Source: Lineus longissimus
Taxonomy: Eukaryota; Nemertea; Pilidiophora; Heteronemertea; Lineidae
Direction: 5' to 3'
Length of the DNA stretch: 64,000 nucleotides
Assembly (NCBI RefSeq): GCF_910592395.1
Contig: NC_088308.1
Coordinates: 14,277,001 to 14,341,000 of the forward strand
The notes under the pieces were generated by a model. That model was not told the DNA's origin. It saw only the letters and a list, made by a program, of their open reading frames with translations, and did no database searches. A program made the position numbers and the translations under genes. This document shows, piece by piece, positions 42,641-52,354 of the stretch. The stretch's first letter is position 1; every line of letters begins with the position of its first letter.

Positions 42641-43865
42641 CGCAATTGAGTGCAGCTGCCTATTTTGAATGCTCATCTGGGCGTCGGCCACCACGAACAC
42701 GTGTAGTGGTGTAGGCCGTGTCTGTCGTTCTCGTAATTGCCAGCTGTACACCGTCGTTGGTATTTACCAGTTTGAGACCCGATCTGTGCAGTCTTCCGTC
42801 CTCTGTCAATCTCAGGTCAAGCCACAGTGCATACTTGTCATTCCCGTAGAACTCCTCAACGTCCATGTTGCTATTTTCTGACTTTCTCCCGTCTGCCCTC
42901 CTCGCCTCGTCCCACTGCTGATGCGCCTTGAAACCTTGAGCGTAGATCTTGTTTGCCAATCCCTCTATGGTCACCTGGACGTCAGTAATGCCGGGGTTCT
43001 GGAAGGGCGTGGCCTCGAGATCGTATTCGCCCATCTCCACCGTCTCCTGGAAGAACACCAGGATCCCCTTCATGGATCGCCTTGGTATGTTGACATTTAC
43101 GTTAACTGTCTTGTCCATCCCGAGTGACTGGCTCTTGAAATAGGTCACGTAGTCGTGAAGAAAGGTCACTGCGTTCATGTAGTCGGCCTCTATTTGCCTA
43201 GCTATCTCGGGCGACACGACAGTCTCGTACTCTATTGCTATGTTGTTGACATTGTAGCCGATATTGGCGGCCTCCTCTGCGCTCACCACGTACTTGGCCT
43301 CATTGAAGGTAATCTCCCTCACGAAATCCTCGCTTATCACGTTCGGGTAGAATGGTCCGTGATCACTGTAAAGCTCAAAGTCCAGAGGCATGCTGTACTT
43401 GGAACCAAAGGCGGTGAATATGGCCTTTGCCTTGGCCTCGTCCTTGTCAGCATCACCCACTCCTGATCTGAGCTTTCTCAGATTGGCATCCCCGATTCCC
43501 TGCAGGACGAGGTTCTTCCTCTGTTTTTCGCTCAACCACAGGTCCTTGTAGGACTGGTACATGTAGTAGAAGTTGACGTCGGAGAGTATCTCCCCTCCCA
43601 GCTTGTCGACCACCCTGGCTTGCAAATTCCTCCCCACGTTGTTAACGAAGCGATTATTTGTGTGTCCCTTCTTAGTCAGATCGAAGGTCAGCTTCAGAGT
43701 CCCCGGGACAATCACGACGTCCCTTCTAACCCTGACGTACAGGGTCTCGCCTGCCCCTATCGTGGACGGGTTGTGAGTGATGCTGTGATACTGGCGATCC
43801 GCCTTCACCCCCAGTTGCACCCTCTCGCGGCGAGCAGGGTTGAGTAAGTTGCCGTATGCAGACAT
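42635..43865 (-). CDS. Probable double-jelly-roll major capsid protein, C-terminal frameshift
   Basis: About 409 codons. Conserved with the left relic: GVKADRQYHSITHNPS, NNVGRNLQARVV, GIGDANLRKLRSGV, MPLDFELYSDHGPF, NPGITDVQVTIEG and ALWLDLRLTEDGRLHRSG. A frame change near 42710-42735 diverts the open frame, which ends at 42660. In the alternative frame the conserved FVVADAQMSIQNRQL-type tail continues to TAG at 42637-42635, just before the ATPase. MCP identity is inferred from beta-rich two-half layout, pairing with the ATPase, and conservation; no structure search was possible. Confidence 0.75.
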
Positions 43866-43897
43866 TTTCGGTGCAGGTACATACTCAGTCAGAAAAA
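43866..43897. promoter_or_regulatory. 32 bp divergent intergenic region
   Basis: Lies between the MCP start (minus) and the membrane-anchored protein start (plus), so any promoters must be extremely compact. The MCP side reads GTACCTGCACCGAAAATG, close to the ATACCTGCGAGAAAATG before the 180-residue gene. Confidence 0.5.
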
Positions 43898-45178
43898 ATG
43901 AGTTTTCCCGCGGCTTTCAATACGAGGGCCAACATATCCTACCCAGTCCAAAATAACCCAGTAGCAGGACAGTGGCGACGCCTACTGACCAACTTACAAA
44001 TCTACTGTAACGACAAGGACAGCTTCCCTGCAAAGACCTACGACATATTCCACTTTTTCGAACTCACTTTCAGAACCAAGGCAGCGATAGCCAAGTGGCA
44101 GAAAACATGCGACATGAATCTGTACCAAAACCAACTCAACATGGCCGTCTGGTGCGCCACCTCGGGATGCAGTGTGTCCGTGACAGATCACCTACTTCGT
44201 GACGATCCTTTCGTCGCATCCTTCTTCAGATTCCACGTCTACTACCAGACCAGGAAGATCCTCCACCAGATGGGATGCCCCATAGCCGGCGACGACAACT
44301 TCGACAGGTGGAAAAACAGACTAGACGACTCCAGGTACGCCACGGTCATCACAGAATTTGACATCCCGCAGTACTCAGACTTCAGATACCACGGAGGAGA
44401 CAACAGAGGACTCGGCACTTCCTACCTCTGGGGAGAACCAGTTCACAAGACAGGCTATGTAGACCATTCCTCACACTTTTACTTCTCGAACGAGGCACCC
44501 ACGTTTGCCAGCAAACTTCACAAGGCTCCCCTTCAGAAGCTGACGCAGACAGACCCAGGATGGATGTCATTTCTCCTTCCCAAAGGCAGAGGCTTCACCA
44601 GACCGGGGATAGTCAGATTGAACGACAGCCTGAGGACCTACGTCTACTGCATACTCGGGTCCCAAGCCCAGACCAGAGCTCCCATCGTCGGCAGCGGAGG
44701 GACGTCCCTAGATGCACAGGCCCAATTCCTGACACTCCTAGAGGACAGCATCGCCCAGGCCAATAACCTGTCGCTTCCAGATATAATCAAGAGGTACGAG
44801 GACTCCATCACTGCGACAAAGATGAGGCTAGACTATGCCCTTGGACCTGATCTGTACATCATCCCATCCAACATGGTCCTGAACGTGGGAACTGTGGACG
44901 GTTACAACAACAACGTAACCGTGGCGACGCGCAACATGTCATTCGGACCAAACCCTCTGGTAAACAGTCATCGGATCCCATCCAAGAAGGCCCCTCACCT
45001 CAGTGCCATGCCATCGAAAGTCAAGAGAGTAGGTCAATTGAAAACGCCGGCACCAGCACCACCTGTCCCTGTCATTCCCACCACAAAAGAAGACACTGTT
45101 CATTCCCAGAATAAGGTCTACCTGGTCCTAGGACTAGGAGCATTTGTCGGACTAGGAGTGGCATATTTTAAGCGCTGA
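43898..45178 (+). CDS. Virion-like protein with C-terminal membrane anchor, 426 residues
   Basis: The start at 43898 (MSFPAAFN after cagtcagaaaaa) is chosen; an upstream in-frame Met at 43856 would overlap the MCP gene. A mostly soluble N-terminal 370 residues with conserved KTYDIFHFFELTF, MAVWCATSGCS, RFHVYYQ and RLNDSLRTYVYCILGSQ is followed by a Pro-rich linker (KTPAPAPPVPVIP) and a single membrane helix (YLVLGLGAFVGLGVAYF) with a short basic end. It is present as a decayed copy at 1122-2289. Function unknown; possibly a minor capsid or capsid-membrane linker. The frame is intact. Confidence 0.8.
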   Translation: MSFPAAFNTRANISYPVQNNPVAGQWRRLLTNLQIYCNDKDSFPAKTYDIFHFFELTFRTKAAIAKWQKTCDMNLYQNQLNMAVWCATSGCSVSVTDHLLRDDPFVASFFRFHVYYQTRKILHQMGCPIAGDDNFDRWKNRLDDSRYATVITEFDIPQYSDFRYHGGDNRGLGTSYLWGEPVHKTGYVDHSSHFYFSNEAPTFASKLHKAPLQKLTQTDPGWMSFLLPKGRGFTRPGIVRLNDSLRTYVYCILGSQAQTRAPIVGSGGTSLDAQAQFLTLLEDSIAQANNLSLPDIIKRYEDSITATKMRLDYALGPDLYIIPSNMVLNVGTVDGYNNNVTVATRNMSFGPNPLVNSHRIPSKKAPHLSAMPSKVKRVGQLKTPAPAPPVPVIPTTKEDTVHSQNKVYLVLGLGAFVGLGVAYFKR

Positions 45179-45209
45179 CATATAGGAACCATGATCGTGA
45201 CGGTATTGT

Positions 45210-45920
45210 TCACCTACCTCCTGCTGAAAGAATGGAAGAGAAGTTCAGCAAAGCATGGTCTTTATTCTTCACATTAACAACAGCCTTTTTCCTCTTTACA
45301 TGCACGGGTAAATCGATGTAAGAGCCCCCACGGAGCGGCTGATACCTAGCGATGTTGAGATAGAACTTGATCACCCTGTCCACTCCCCACCCCGAGCCAT
45401 CCCTCATGAAGTTCTCAATCCCCCTACTAATCTTCTCTTGAGCCTTATCCAACCCCTCGTCTATATCTGTCGCCCTCAAGGCAGACTGCTGGTCCGAATA
45501 GAAGGTGGGAGTGGCCTCAATCTCCTCTCCATTATTTCTCTCTTTCAGCATTCTAACATTGGCAGCCAACTGAAACTTGACGTCATTGAGGTCCAGAATC
45601 TCCTCGCTTATCTTCCTTTTCGTGGCCCCCTTAACAGCCCTCATGAATTGTGAGGGATCAATTCCACCTTTATCGCCTACTTCTATCACCCAGCCTCTCA
45701 GGTAGTTACCGACAGCGAATGGTGTGCGTATATATTTCGAGACGCCTACCTCAGACGCTTGGATGGGACGCTCTTGCGGGACAGGGACATGTTCCTCCCT
45801 TTTTGGGGCAGCTACAGGCCTCGCTCTCAGCGCGCGCAAACCTTCCGCATAAGTCACCTGACTTATCAAGCCCTGCCGCAACAACTCCGTTAGTTCGCTG
45901 ACTGCCGTGACCATTTTCAC
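45210..45920 (-). CDS. Protein resembling the N-terminal region of Maverick-type DNA polymerase, no polymerase domain
   Basis: 236 residues. The C-terminal half, GSGWGVDRVIKFYLNIARYQPLRGGSYIDLP followed by KKAVVNVKNKDH, matches a block that in Maverick/Polinton-type PolB proteins precedes the zinc-finger, exonuclease and polymerase regions. Here the frame stops about 15 residues after that block, with a different frame briefly giving a CF dipeptide, and the next 30 bp reach the end of the neighbouring gene. The catalytic portion is therefore deleted. It reads inward from the right TIR, mirroring the RT at the left TIR. Family assignment is from remembered patterns. Confidence 0.55.
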   Translation of the reverse strand: MKMVTAVSELTELLRQGLISQVTYAEGLRALRARPVAAPKREEHVPVPQERPIQASEVGVSKYIRTPFAVGNYLRGWVIEVGDKGGIDPSQFMRAVKGATKRKISEEILDLNDVKFQLAANVRMLKERNNGEEIEATPTFYSDQQSALRATDIDEGLDKAQEKISRGIENFMRDGSGWGVDRVIKFYLNIARYQPLRGGSYIDLPVHVKRKKAVVNVKNKDHALLNFSSILSAGGR

Positions 45921-45992
45921 TCTGTATTCTCTATGGAATCTATCTCTCTAAATAGGAAATTTCACCATGTTGAGGGCATCAGCTTTCCCTTG

Positions 45993-46404
45993 GGTAAACG
46001 AGAATGGGTGGCCGGGCCCTGACTTTAACGAGTCTCAGTCGAGCAGCGACCACAGTGTTATCAGCTATCTCAAACCTCAATAGTCTTATACACTGATAGA
46101 TTGCGACACTTTAGAACGTTCCCGAGAGTTGTATCGTGAGATCGCCTGACTTACCAGTGGGGAAACCCACGGACATTATTATTGTGTGCAATAATGAACT
46201 TTAGCCGAAATAGAGGCTCTCGATGGACTTGTAAATATGTGTACATAGTTAACATGTTATACGAAGTGGGTTTCTGGAGCACCCTCTGCTGGGGGGTTGC
46301 AAAGGGTGCACTTCGCTATAAGCTACATTTTTCAGCTATGGGGTGGTCCAGAATCCCCATTTTTATCTATGGGGGTGGTCCAGAACCCCCACTTTGTATA
46401 CTAC
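45993..46404 (-). repeat. Right terminal inverted repeat (412 bp)
   Basis: Reverse complement of 26514-26925, with equal length. It ends GTATACTAC at 46404 and is followed by the target duplication TTTGAAGAATT. The few mismatches suggest limited time since insertion relative to the left relic. Confidence 0.95.
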
Positions 46405-49400
46405 TTTGAAGAATTTGCTTCGGCGGCTGTGTCCTGTTGATTGGTCTGTATTACCATTTCATTGACTTGATCAGTGTCCCTGTGGTCCCGTTGGATTTGA
46501 GTCCCATCCTGATGTCCTGGGTTAATCGGTTGATTAGGTTGAAACGTACTGACGGACCTTGGGTGCCTGGCATTGTGAAGCTCGATGGACGGAAGCCTGT
46601 TGTTCCAATCACATTTGGAAATCCATTCGGATACTGCTTGCGAAGTTCGGGTGGAAACGGAATTAACGTACCGGTAGGTTTCTCATTCGACATTTCGATG
46701 CAGATTGGTTTTCACGGCTGTATGGATGACTTCAGGTCGTATTCAATAAAATCTTGTAGATATTGTCATTAATCGTTAATCAGATTCACCGAGAATACAT
46801 GTGTGGTTGAGCACCAAAAAGCTAAATCGGGAACAAACCACACAACGATTTCCTCGTATTAAATACGTTTTAATTTTCACACTGTACGTTTCGCACTGAA
46901 ATGTGCTTCGACAGGGGTAAACAAAAATTGACATGTACAAGATTTTATATGTGCAGCAACAGTATTGGGACGGTGACGCAAAGTAGTTACGTTGGTTTCA
47001 TTGACCTGCTGTGTTGACCAGTTTGTTGAAGTAGCACAGCTGTGACGTCATGTGTCCAAATAAATTACGCAATGGCTGAGCATGAGGCACGTGCCGTTAC
47101 CAAGAAGTTGCTAAGGAGTGAAGATTTAGATATGTGCAGGGATTCACCCAGAATGCTTGGGATTTCTAGCTATATGAAGAAAAAAAAATGTAAAGAAATT
47201 CCCAACCTGCAGAAAAATAATTGACAAGCATGATAAATGGACAATACTGATGTTGCACATATCGTGATAGCAATAATACAAGTAAGAGTAAACTGATAGT
47301 GGTATATCAAAGTGATAAGAAGTATTGCATAACAACACATTACATGGCAAAGGAATTGCCTTGAAGACCTATCTTGTAGTTAGAATATCTATCAAGTTCA
47401 TATGAGTTTACGAATGTCCCTAAATGTTTGTAAAGCATGGTCCAGAATTGCGGTCCAGTTCTTGTTTTCTATCTCACCGGCTGGTTGCTGCGTGCTCAGT
47501 TGCGTTGTTAGGCGGCCAGCTTTGATCTCTCGCCATGTTTGAAGAGCTTGCTTCGGCGGCTGTGTCCTGTTAATTGGTCTGTATTGCCATTTCATTGATT
47601 TGATTCGTGTCCCTGTAGTCCCGTTGGATTTGAGTCCCATCCTGATGTCCTGGGTTTATCGGTTGATTAGGTTTAAACGTACCGGACGGACCTGGGGTGC
47701 CTGGCGTTGTGAAGCTCGATGGACGGAGGCCTGTTGTTCCAATCACATTTGGAAATCCATTCGGATACTGCTTGCGAAGTTCGGGTGGAAATGGAATTAA
47801 CGTTCCGGTAGGTTTCTCATTCGACATTTCGACGCAGATTGGTTTTCACGGCTGTATGGATGACTTCAGGTCGTATTCAAAAAAATATTGTAGATATTGT
47901 CGTTAATCATTAATCGGATTCACCGAGAATACATGTGTGGTTGAGCACAAAAAAGCTAAATCGGGAACAAACCACACAACGATTTCCTCGTATCAAATAC
48001 GTTTTAATTTTCACACTCTACGTTTTGCACTGAAATGTGCTCCTACAGGAGTTAACAAAAATTGACATGTACAAGATTTATATGTGCAGCAACAGTATTG
48101 GAACGGTGATGCAAAGTAGTTACGTTGTTTTCATTGACGTGCTGTGTTGGCCAGTTTTTTGACGTAGCGCAGCTGTGACGTCATGTGACCTAATAAATTA
48201 CGTAATGGCTGAGCATGAGGAAAGTGCCGTTACCAAGAGGTTGCTAAGGAGTGAAGATTTAGATCTGTACAGGGATTCACCCAGAATGCTTGGGATTTCT
48301 AGCTATATGAAGAAAAAAAATGTAAAGACATTCCCAACCTGCAGAGAAATAATTGACAAGCATGATAAATGGACAATACTGATGTTGCACATATCGTGAT
48401 AAGTGATAAGAAGTATTGCATAACAACACATCACATGGCAAAGGATTTGCCTTGAAGACCTATCTTGTAGTTAGAATATCTATCAAGTTCATATGAGTTC
48501 ACGAATGTCCCTAAATGTTTGTAAAGCATGGTCCGGAATTGCGGTCCAGTTCTTGTTTTCTATCTCACCGGCTGGTTGCTGCACGTGCTCAGTTGCGTTG
48601 TTAGGCGGCCGGCTTTGATCCCTCGCCATGTTGAAGAGCTTGCTTTGGCGGCTGTGTCCTGTTGATTGGTCTGTTTTGCCATTTCATTGACTTGATTAGT
48701 GTCCCTGTGGTCCCGTTGGATTTGAGTCCCATCCTGATGTCCTGGGTTAATCAGTTGATTAGGTTGAAACGTACCGAATTGACCTGGGGTGCCTGGCATT
48801 GCGAAGCTCGATGGACGGAGGCCTGTTGTTCCAATCACATTTGGAAATCCATTCGGATACTGCTTGCGAAGTTCGGGTGGAAACGGAATTAACGTTCCGG
48901 TATGTTTCTCATTCAACATTTCGACGCAGATTGGTTTTCACGGCTGTATGGATGACTTCAGGTCGTTTTCAATAAAATCTTGTAGATATTGTCATTAATC
49001 GTTAATCAGATTCACCGAGAATACATGTGTGCTTGAGCACCAAAAAGCTAAATCGGGAACAAACCACACAACGATTTCCTCGTATTAAATACATTTTAAT
49101 TTTCACACTCTACGTTTCGCACTGAAATGTGCTTCGACAGGGGTAAACAAAAATTGACATGTACAAGATTTATATGTGCAGCAACAGTATTGGGACGGTG
49201 ACGCAAAGTAGTTACGTTGGTTTCATTGACGTGCTGTGTTGGCCAGTTTGTTAAAGTAGCACAGCTGTGACGTCATGTGTCCAAATAAATTACGTAATGG
49301 CTGAGCATGAGGCACGTGCCATTACCAAGAAGTTGCTAAGGAGTGAAGATGTAGATCTGTGCAGGGATTCACCCAGAATGCTTGGGATTTCTAGCTATAT

Positions 49401-51917
49401 GAAGAAAAAAAATGTAAAGAAATTCCCAACCTGCAGAAAAATAATTGACAAGCATGATAAATGGACAATACTGATGTTGCACATATCGTGATAGCAATAA
49501 TACAAGTAAGAGTAAACTGATAGTGGTATATCAAAGTGATAAGACGTATTGCATAACAACACATTACATGGCAAAGGATTTGCCTTATAGACCTATCTTG
49601 TAGTTAGAATATCTATCAAGTTCATATGAGTTTACGAATGTCCCTAAATGTTTGTAAAGCATGGTCCGGAATTCTACAGGAGTTAACAAAAATTGACATG
49701 TACAAGATTTTATATGTGCAGCAACAGTATTGGGACGGTGACGCAAAGTCCTTACGTTGTTTTCATTGAGGTGCTGTGTTGGCCAGTTTTTTGACGTAGC
49801 ACAGCTGTGACGTCATGTGACCAAATAAATTACGTAATGGCTGAGCATGAGGCAAGTGCCGTTACCAAGAAGTTGCTAAGGAGTGAAGATTTAGATCTGT
49901 GCAGGGATTCACCCAGAATGCTTGGGATTTCTAGCTATATGAAGAAAAAAAATGTAAAGAAATTCCCAACCTGCAGAAAAATAATTGACAAGCATGATAA
50001 ATAGACAATACTGATGATGCACATATTGTGATAGCAATAATACAAGTAAGAGTAAACTGATAGTGGTATATCAAAGTGATAAGAAGTATTGCGCTAATAA
50101 CAACACATTACATGGCAAAGGATTTGCCTTGAAGACCTGCTTGGGATACTGCTTGCGAAGTTCGGGTGGAAACGGAATTAACGTTCAGGTAGGTTTCTCA
50201 TTCGACATTTCGACGCAGATTGGTTTTCACGGCTGTATGGATGACTTCAGGTCGTATTCAATAAAATATTGTAGATATTGTCGTTAATCATTAATCGGAT
50301 TCACCGAGAATACATGTGTGGTTGTGCACAAAAAAGCTAAATCGGGAACAAACTACACAACGATTTCCTCGTATCAAATACGTTTTAATTTTCACACTCT
50401 ACGTTTTGCACTGAAATGTGCTTCGACAGGGGTAAACAAAAATTGACATGTACAAGATTTTATATGTGAAGCAACAGTATTGGGACGGTGACGCAAAGTA
50501 GTTACGTTGGTTTCAGTGACCTGCTGTGTTGACCAGTTTGTTGAAGTAGCACAGCTGTCCAAATTAATTACGTAATGGCTGAGTATGAGGCACGTGCCAT
50601 TACCAAGAGGTTGCTAAGGAGTGAAGATTTAGATCTGTGCAGGGATTCACCCAGAATGCTTGGGATTTCTAGCTATATGAAGAAAAAAAATGTAAAGAAA
50701 TTCCCAGCCTGCAGAAAAATAATTGACAAGCATGATAAATGGACAATACTGATGTTGCACATATCGTGATAGCAATAATACAAGTAAGAGTAAACTGATA
50801 GTGGTATATCAAAGTGATAAGACGTATTGCATAACAACACATTACATGGCAAAGGATTTGCCTTATAGACCTATCTTGTAGTTAGAATATCTATCAAGTT
50901 CATATGAGTTCACGAATGTCACTAAATGTTTGTAAAGCATGGTCCGGAATTGTGGGCCAGTTCTTTTTTTCTATCTCACCGGCTGGTTGCTGCACGTGCT
51001 CAGTTGCGTTGTTAGGCGGCCGGCTTTGATCTCTCGCCATGTTTGAAGAGCTTGCTTCGGCGGCTGTGTCCTGTTGATTGGTCTGTATTACCGTTTCATT
51101 GACTTGATCAGTGTCCCTGTGGTCCCGTTGGATTTGAGTCCCATCCTGATGTCCTGGGTTAATCGGTTGATTAGGTTGAAACGTACCGGACGGACCTGGG
51201 GTGCCTGGCATTGTGAAGCTCGATGGACGGAGGCCTGTTGTTCCAATCACATTTGGAAATCCTTTCGGATACTGCTTGCGAAGTTCGGGTGGAAACGGAA
51301 TTAACGTACCGGTAGGTTTCTCATTCGACATTTCGATGCAGATTGGTTTTCACGGCTGTATGGATGACTTCAGGTCGTATTCAATAAAATCTTGTAGATA
51401 TTGTCATTAATCGTTAATCGGATTCACCGAGAATACATGTGTGGTTGAGCACCAAAAAAGCTAAATCGGGAACAAACCACACAACGATTTCCTCGTCTTA
51501 AATACGTTTTAATTTTCACACTCTACGTTTCGCACTGAAATGTGCTTCGACAGGGGTAAACAAAAATTGACATGTACAAGATTTTATATGTGCAGCAACA
51601 GTATTGGGACGGTGACGCAAAGTAGTTACGTTGGTTTCATTGACCTGCTGTGTTGACCAGTTTGTTGAAGTAGCACAGCTGTGACATCATGTGTCCAAAT
51701 TAATTACGTAATGGCTGAGCATGAGGCACGTGCCATGACCAAGAGGTTGCTAAGGAGTGAAGATTTAGATCTGTGCAGGGATTCACCCAGAATGCTTGGG
51801 ATTTCTAGCTATATGAAGAAAAAAAATGTAAAGAAATTCCCAGCCTGCAGAAAAATAATTGACAAGCATGATAAATGGACAATACTGATGTTGCACATAT
51901 CGTGATAGCAATAATAC
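46405..51917. repeat. 1.13 kb satellite array, right half, partly rearranged
   Basis: Continues the unit interrupted at 26513. Unit starts are at 47384, 48475, 49609 and 50885. The region 49672-50130 is compressed by deletions joining non-adjacent parts (aattctacagg at 49670; agacctgcttggg near 50135). The unit starting near 48475 closely matches the one at 24081 (shared tatgtttctcattcaac and agttgattagg variants), suggesting a higher-order duplication. The array ends at about 51917, where non-repetitive sequence begins. Confidence 0.88.
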
Positions 51918-52354
51918 ATGTTACACATGTTACAGTTAGTCCCCACGTTTGATAGCGGGTAGGATTCACATCAGTTCAGGTCATACCGCAAATTAGTAAT
52001 TCGGAAATTCGGAGGCAGATTACAGAAGTATGACCCAAACTGTATGACCCAAACTGACGGCAGGAATTCTTTACTGTTTGACGAACACGTAGTTAACCAA
52101 ATACCTGTAAGATAGAGCAGCGCTAGGTCTGATCACAGGTAGCTACGAAATAAAAATCCGTAACAGCCTAACACAATTTTAAAGTGTGTCTGAAACTGCA
52201 TGTGTTTTTCACTGGCAAGTTGACTCTTGGAGAGCAGGCTGGGAGATGAAGCAGCCTACATGAGTGGAGGGGTGTCTTCAGGCAGTTTTCGGGATGGGAG
52301 ATCTAGATGATCCATTGAAGCTATATAGTTTATTCTACTGATATATGAACTCAC
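51918..52354. other. Unique sequence between satellite array and kinase gene
   Basis: No gene recognised. It contains the short direct repeat tatgacccaaactg (about 52029 and 52043). The kinase gene's minus-strand intron or 3' part probably covers it. Confidence 0.35.

Larger units (their letters stand above)
26514..46404. mobile_element. Virus-like DNA element with TIRs, capsid module and RT-RNase H
   Basis: Bounded by 412 bp TIRs and a target duplication inside a satellite unit. Plus-strand RT-RNase H comes first, then a minus-strand block of virion-like genes (29324-34133), a nested retroelement and repeat (34.3-41.9 kb), the ATPase and MCP (minus), a divergent membrane-anchored protein (plus) and a polymerase N-terminal-like protein (minus). 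The MCP plus A32-like ATPase pair places it with Polinton/adintovirus/Polinton-like-virus type elements by established hallmark genes, but no integrase, protease or PolB catalytic domain was found. Without the nested insertions it would be about 12 kb. Confidence 0.88.

Noticed and set aside
21028-51917. Regularly repeated units as a CRISPR array
   Set aside because: Units are 1.13 kb with no short repeat-spacer layout, in an animal context.
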